A DNA stretch of 64,000 nt from Holothuria scabra (lineage: Eukaryota > Echinodermata > Holothuroidea > Aspidochirotida > Holothuriidae): NCBI GenBank assembly GCA_037179385.1, contig CM074188.1:23453318-23517317 (forward strand), in the 5' to 3' direction. The notes below the pieces were generated by a model. It had not been told where the DNA came from. It searched no databases and saw only the letters and a program-made list of their open reading frames with translations. Positions within the stretch are counted from its first letter, which is position 1, and the number at the start of each line of letters is the position of its first letter. A program made the translations under genes and the position numbers. Below, piece after piece: positions 58,555-64,000 of this stretch.

Positions 58555-59443
58555 CATGACAAGTGCCACTGTAGAATGATTTTTTTCAACAAGTCCTCTT
58601 TTTACTAGTTGGCACTGGCGTCCCACGGATTTAAAATATCCACAAGGTCTGCATTTCATGTGTTTCCTGCATGATCCATATTTCTGCTTTGCGGTTTAAA
58701 TATTTTGAGAGATTTTCTCGTAGTATTTTCAGTTTGATTACCTAATGTACCGATGACTGAACAAATACTGCACCATTTTGCATCTAAACACCACTGAAAA
58801 CCGGAAAACATTGTTTCTTTGGTAGTATGAAAATCACTTGTAAAATCTCTACAAAGACTAAAAATGAGTATTTTGAAAATGTTCATGCTCCCCAAATAGG
58901 AAAATCCTTAAACACAGGCATACAATCAGTTCAAAGTTTTGCCAAACATAGTACCATTTTGCATCTAGCAAATCTAACGCAAAAAAAGTTTCTCAGACTA
59001 TGGGGACAACTAATTTTGGTTTTCTTATTAAAGGTGAAATCCATTCAAATATTGTGGCATTTTCGATCTACGTTCTCCTGAAGTTCACAATTTTCCCAAG
59101 AGAAAGGGAGATGCCGGTTCCCTTTAGTCTCATCTCCCAGGCCATGGCACAGGTCAGAAATGCCAAGATTTCGGGTCCCTGAAAAGTGTATGCATTATCA
59201 TTTTTCATAGATTGATTTTTTATTCACACTATTTGAGAAGTGGCAGACATGAGATTGGTACTGTATTTCACAGCTCCAGCTCTAAACACGTGGGAAGTGC
59301 CATTTCCAGCTATCTGGAGGGTCTGTAAAACCCCAAATTTCCTTGTTCGCTCCATGCCAACCGACGGTGGGGCTCCGCTCATATTGTCTCGCGGCACCGG
59401 ACCCTTGGAGGTACCAGCCACCCCCCACTTAATATGCCACTGC
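58555..59443 (-). repeat. ~1-kb dispersed repeat, copy B
   Basis: Complement of copy A (35262-36235), read from CAGTGGCATATTAAGTGGGG at the right inwards. Shared phrases include CCACCGTCGGTTGG, CACTTCCCACGTGTTTA and GAGAAACTTTTTTTGCGTTA. ORFs over it are shadows. Confidence 0.8.
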
Positions 59444-59499
59444 ATTACATTAAAGAAAGGGTGGAGTCAGTTTTTCTCCTAACCAGAACCCCCACCTCA

Positions 59500-59705
59500 T
59501 CATCTGTGATATCTTCCCAGTAATGAAAAATTCGTCACAGTATACACGAATCTGGAGAGCAAGTGATGGCCTGATTTCAGTCGGCCATAACTGGGGTCCG
59601 TCACCTTTAAATCTTTTGATTTCTTTGCTTACCGCTGTCATGGATGGTTTTACACTAATTTGTACCTTGAATTCTCCAGTTTCACTAAATATGAGGGTTT
59701 GAAAT
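59500..59705 (-). repeat. 6-kb inverted-repeat structure, right arm, inner part
   Basis: Complement of 56040-56600. It ends at GGGTTTGAAAT, where the 2.2-kb element is inserted. Confidence 0.8.
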
Positions 59706-61925
59706 CAGGGGTGGTGCGAGCGGGGGGGGGGCTTCCCCCTTCCCCCCCCCCCGTCAGGGAAGGTCGGCAATTTCATCGGGAGGCCTAAAAATAAAAAAAA
59801 CCCAAAAAACTACAAGCACTGAAGTTACTGACTGGGTGATTTTGAACATTTTTTTGTTTTGTAATGCTTTTTAAATGCATATTGGAATCAATTTTCAATC
59901 ACCGTCTTCTTAGCTCTGTTATAACATTCCATGTACCTTGTCTTATCTCATCCCCTGTCGGTGAAGGATGACATGAAGGACTGAAGTTACTGGATTGAAG
60001 TCATGAATTTTTTTTATAAACTATTTCTTCTTTTGTAAAACTATTTTAATGCATATCTGAATCGGTTTTAATCACTCTACTATCCCTTTCCCCATCTTCA
60101 ATCCGTGCCTGCAAGGTCAAGCTCCCGTCGAGGAAGACTGACCTCCTCCTGTTGTGGAGAAAATCTGATTTTGTCGGGGAGCCTTCATCTACAGGCCGAT
60201 AAAAGATGTGGGCCTGATAACTCAGTCACTCGGAAGATCTTCTTGATTTTGCTTTCTACAAAACCATATCTTCTAGGAAACTCACAATTCTGCATTTTCC
60301 TTACAAAAACGGACCAGTAGTTGTGCATGAAGTGCCCGATGGTCTGCCATCTGGCCTGCCCCACAGCCGAATTCTTGCAATGGTAATGAAAATCGGCCAG
60401 GTCGTTTTGAGCTACACGTAATGATAAACAGTAGCGAGAAAATGTATCCCCATAATTATGTTTGCAAATTCATTTAAAGCCACCTTGTAACGTGACATAT
60501 TTTCAAATACGTTGGAATGAAAATCATTTATAGTCTGGAGTTTGGATAGTCAGGTAGAAAATTTCATCTACTTAGTCATTTTAGTAGATCTTGCTATTAA
60601 ATACAACGAAGATTCCTAATATAGACAAATGTATTAGTGTGTTTTCAATTCCGTTGAACAGTTTTCACCCAAAAAGAGACAAGACCATTGCATCTAATTG
60701 TAGCAGTACCTTTTATCTGGTAATATCGTGATCACCCAGTAAGTTGGGTTTCTTTTCTATTGAAGTGAAACTTTCTTTTCGAAAGAAAAATTCAAAATAC
60801 AGACTATTTCATTTCTAGTTACAAGTCTGGGAAATGCCATCTTGGGCTTTCTGAGGGGTTGGATTTTTTTAAATTATTTTCTGTATGTTCCGCGCCAACT
60901 GGTGATGTTTTTGCCGAACATATTACTTTACAGAGCAATGAGTGCTTTGCACCTTATTCTTCATTTTGGGGACAGTATTATAAGATTATAAAGTGAATAT
61001 TTTATTACAAAAGAATTCTGCCCCTGCCAAACTGAAACGCTCCCACACGCCTATTTCAGTATAAAACATAAAACGTCAAATATTTAGCAAGCCAAAATTT
61101 TTCCTCCGGAAATTTTTTCAATACGGTCCGAGCTAGGGCCTTAATCTGCCTGGCGATATTCAGTAACCCCCAAAAACTACCAGATCACCCCTACGTGATT
61201 TTTTCTTATAAGAAGGTCAGGGTCAGGCTAATTCCATAAAAACCCCCAATATAAGCTTCAGATTGTTAAAAGTGGCAAAATTTTCCAGGTTCGATGGATA
61301 CTCAGTACAAAAAATTACCAAAGCCAGCTCTCTTAATCAAACTGAGATTTTACTGAATTTTGTTCTTGAAAGGCATATCACTTAATAAAGAACCCAAGTT
61401 TTTCACTACCTTACCAGGGAGCTGTTTTTCAGCTCCATGGCCTTACAAAACAGATATTTCTTATGTTAAATTCCAAAATTTCTGGAATTAAATAAGCTCT
61501 TAAGTTTTCAAATCTTTGTTCAAAAAAGGGAAAAGCTTTTCAGGCAAACTTGTTGTCTTGTCTTGAGACCTTAGTACATAGGCCTAGAGCGATTAAATGT
61601 ATGACCTCAACAGAATTTTAGCTGTCACGTGTAAAACATTTTTGATTTTGCCCATATGAAGGACAGATTCTTTAATAAACACCCTGACTTTTTAATGATC
61701 TTTACAAAAGCCAAACTTTATTCAAATTTTTTTCTTCAAAATAAAATCCAGATTTTTAAATATCTGTTTAAAAGAAAGTTAAAAATTTTCGGTGCGCTTC
61801 GCGCACATCAAATTCTGCCAAGTCATATCCCACCCGGTCCTATACATCGCCTTTGTTGGGGCCAAATGCTGGCCCCCTGTCGAGGAGCTTGACCCCCTGT
61901 CAGGCAAATCCTGGCGCCACCCCTG
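59706..61925. mobile_element. 2,220-bp hAT-type element, non-autonomous or decayed
   Basis: CAGGGGTGG...CCACCCCTG inverted ends are flanked by the 8-bp direct repeat TTTGAAAT (59698-59705, 61926-61933). The other arm shows the empty site with one copy. CAG ends and an 8-bp duplication fit hAT. GGTGCGCTTCGCGCAC lies near the right end. One possible coding remnant is at 60185-60469 on the minus strand; no hAT dimerisation domain was seen. Confidence 0.88.
60185..60469 (-). pseudogene. 94-codon open remnant inside the hAT-type element
   Basis: The minus frame runs from just after TGA (60470-72) to TGA (60185-87). It contains NYGDTFSRYCLSLRVAQNDL, a CKNS-AVGQARWQTIGHFMHN stretch and SVFVRKM, RRYGFVESKIKKIFRV. 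It has no early ATG, so ORF finders that demand one would miss it. The composition is protein-like (aromatics, balanced charge). It may be a decayed transposase or a captured exon; the family is not recognised. Confidence 0.35.
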
Positions 61926-62030
61926 TTTGAAATTCATGTAAAAATAAATAAAGACGATTTAAGGCTGATGGACCCCACAAATGGCGGCCTACAGTCACTG
62001 AAAGCAAGCGCTAATCTGATTCATCTATAG
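61926..62030 (-). repeat. 6-kb inverted-repeat structure, right arm, outer part
   Basis: Complement of 56027-56133, ending CTAATCTGATTCATCTATAG. Confidence 0.82.
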
Positions 62031-62339
62031 TACAAGACAAATTTCGAATCTCCAGGTTTGAGGTACAAATCTCCAGGTTTCGTTACGAAAATCTCAAGGT
62101 TTTGCTATTTGGGAGGTTGGCATGTCTGAGGTAGGCTACTAATTTAGTTTCTGTACCCGGAAGTAGACATAATTTTAACTCACTTCACAACTTCCAAAAG
62201 AGGGCGCTGAAACTTTAAAGTTTTTTTTTTCCTTTTTTAAGTAAAAAACCCTTTTCTTTTTTGCCTCACTCGGGAAACAGCGCTATGTTTGTGCTGTGGA
62301 AAGAAGTGAATGGTTAGTGCTGTGGAAGAAAAAAAAGCA

Positions 62340-62435
62340 TCGTAAGTACTGGGACCCAAACCCTGGACCCTCGCGATACAGCGATTCTAGCTTGAAGACC
62401 AGTGCGCTTGCCTACTGCGCTACGAGCTCTGTTGC
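62340..62435 (-). repeat. tRNA-like SINE head
   Basis: The minus strand reads GAGCTCGTAGCGCAGTAGGC (box A-like), then a CTGG-TCTTCAAG-CTAG anticodon-arm-like hairpin, then GGGTTTGGGTCCC (weak box B). It does not fold as a full tRNA. It is followed by a T-rich stretch. A tRNA-derived SINE is likely. Confidence 0.4.
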
Positions 62436-62614
62436 CAGTGGAGGAGGTAAAAATAATATAAGTACTGTCTAATAATGTTATCTATTACATATATCTATAG
62501 GTATACTCAACCTAAAGCTAAGTTTGTATGCACTTGAGAGTGTACATATATGTACAGTATGGGATACGTATAGATTTATATACCCCTACGTAAACAGTTC
62601 CTATGCACCTGAAT

Positions 62615-62700
62615 GTATGGCCCACCCTAACCCTATACCTAAGCGTAAGTAACCCTAATACTATGTGTAAGTAACCCAAACCTTATTACTATGCGTACAT
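62615..62700. repeat. Short imperfect tandem repeat
   Basis: CCTAAGCGTAAGTAACCCTA-type phrases occur about three times. Confidence 0.55.
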
Positions 62701-62701
62701 T

Positions 62702-62785
62702 AGGGCTGTGCATTTTCGGTTAATTCACTATCCGTTTAACCGATTTTATTAACCGGCGGTTAACCGTTTAACCGAAAATGACGTA
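62702..62785. repeat. Self-complementary CGGTTAA cluster
   Basis: CATTTTCGGTTAA and TTAACCGAAAATG are exact complements about 60 bp apart, with more CCGTTTAACCG motifs between. It resembles a short hairpin MITE. Confidence 0.6.
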
Positions 62786-63279
62786 ATGTTCACACAACAA
62801 CAAAAAGTCAACATTTCCAAAGAGCACTATCACTTTTGTACAGGAAAGTGCAAGTCTAAAATGGCACCATCAATCATGTTCGCACATGTAAGTATGTGGC
62901 AAAAATGTTGGTATTTTGCGCTGAGTTTATATCATCTTTTCAGAGTAAAAACCCATCCCGCATTTACTGAAGCTTTCTTCAGACCACGTGCACTTTTTAA
63001 CATTCCACCAACTGTTGTATTCCCGCCTGACCCTATGTTATATTGTCAGTTATTTCATGAAACACTCCCACACCGCTGTTTTGATGCAGCTTGCTTGCGA
63101 TGCAGTGTTCAATACATGTACAGAGCTCACGTGTGTGTAATAGTAGCGATCTGTACAATTGCACTGTAAATGGCCCACCAGCCGCAAACAGCACAACCAA
63201 GCCCTATTTTCCTGCATAAATTAAGGAATTCCCAGCATTCCTACCGTAAAGTTATTTACAGTAGGGCTTATGGAATGTT

Positions 63280-64000
63280 ATCATATGACGTCGTTACGAA
63301 CGTAAACAATTACGCACGTGGTCCCATGCATGCAGTAGACTTGCGTGCGTATCCATTTTTACCATTAAACAAGGGACCATGTTTTGCTCGGTGACATCAT
63401 ATCGATACGATCCATTGCAAAATTTGAATTGCCTCTGCATTGTGATTGGTTCAAATACGTTGATTCTGAGCCAGCCAATCACAACTCGCGCCATCGCCTA
63501 TGGGATTTAGTGTGTGAAAATACCAGACCTCCGAACGAATTTCCCCATTGAGTTTGCGTTACGACGATCGCACTTCCCAGGCTTACATAGCCCGCCTGTG
63601 CAGCCGGCCAAGCCCCGTTCTAAATTCACCAAGAAACAGCAGCACAAATCTCTGCGTACTTGGATTTTTTCGGGGGTCTGACATAAGTGCATTTCATTTG
63701 CAGATTATTTTGAAACAAGACGGTAAGGTTTGGACAAGAAGTGGCAAAATTACGGGGATATTTATATCAGAAAGAAACCATAAGATAATGTTAATCGAGT
63801 CCATTTTTTGCTGTCCAAGACCGCTAAAAATTAGATCGTTATTTTTACGTGCATCGTAGGGTTGACTTCTACAGTACAGTACATTATCGCAACTACAACC
63901 CAGTCGGTTCAAAGAACTGCGTATGCTTATTCATAAAAGTCAACATGGAATGTTCCATTTTTTATGATATTGGGCAAACAACAAAATGGCGGGAATTATC
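63280..64000. promoter_or_regulatory. Possible promoter region at window edge
   Basis: CpG-richer DNA with TGACGTCG (63287, CRE-like), ATTGG and CCAAT within 40 bp of each other (63440-63480), and AAAATGGCGGGAA at the last bases (overlapping YY1- and E2F-like sites). No gene was recognised; the direction is unclear. Confidence 0.3.

Noticed and set aside
62340..62435. Functional selenocysteine tRNA
   Set aside because: Does not form acceptor and T stems, box B is poor; SINE-like at best.
63708..63726. 19-bp micro-exon between ttgcag and gtaagg on the plus strand
   Set aside because: Too short to judge, no neighbour exon of matching phase seen.

Overview
The window is animal nuclear DNA: AT-rich, intron-containing, and dense with degenerate transposons. 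The transposons are CR1-, L1/Tx1- and jockey/Rex-like LINEs, hAT-, Harbinger-, mariner- and TTAA-target elements. The mix, a ~145-bp minisatellite carrying TGACCTTTGACC, and AGGCCTA-rich stretches suggest a marine invertebrate deuterostome, perhaps an echinoderm. That is an impression and no species is claimed.

Region 1 (about 1-20.4 kb) is a minus-strand SERINC gene. Eight internal coding exons (20192-20350, 17727-17905, 16352-16528, 11696-11739, 9187-9363, 7065-7163, 5459-5639, 3782-3842) join with compatible phases into 359 codons. Each exon aligns by eye with successive SERINC segments, including a 44-bp micro-exon. The first coding exon (more than 20.4 kb) and the last exon(s) (probably left of base 1) were not found. 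The introns hold a LINE wreck interrupted by a minisatellite whose units contain DR1-type nuclear-receptor sites, a partial duplicate of an exon end, and several MITEs.

Region 2 (20.4-32 kb) is sparse. It has a TTAA element with ~200-bp terminal inverted repeats, copies of a ~300-bp TTAA MITE, and an isolated, well-spliced minus-strand exon of unknown family (31504-31624). A polyadenylated retrocopy with a 17-bp target duplication (28524-29300) lies inside what was probably an open reading frame.

Region 3 (33-48 kb) is a transposon graveyard. It has a CR1 fragment holding a TTAA MITE that holds another MITE, and a ~6.9-kb interrupted palindrome (36.24-43.12 kb). Each palindrome arm was broken by a different later insertion, so each arm serves as the other's empty site. 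An L1/Tx1-like 3' end lies at its centre. A hAT-type element with an 8-bp duplication contains a Harbinger-type MITE.

Region 4 (48-64 kb) has a second inverted minisatellite array, and a CR1-family LINE (51.8-55.64 kb) with a split SGNH-esterase ORF1 and an endonuclease/reverse-transcriptase ORF2 with one in-frame TAG. It also has a 6-kb long-inverted-repeat structure containing a 2.2-kb hAT-type insertion and a candidate 5' coding exon (58050-58164). The right edge (63.3-64 kb) looks promoter-like, with CCAAT, CRE and E2F/YY1-like motifs.

No rRNA gene, intact tRNA or CRISPR array was seen. All homology calls rest on motif recognition by eye; no search was run.
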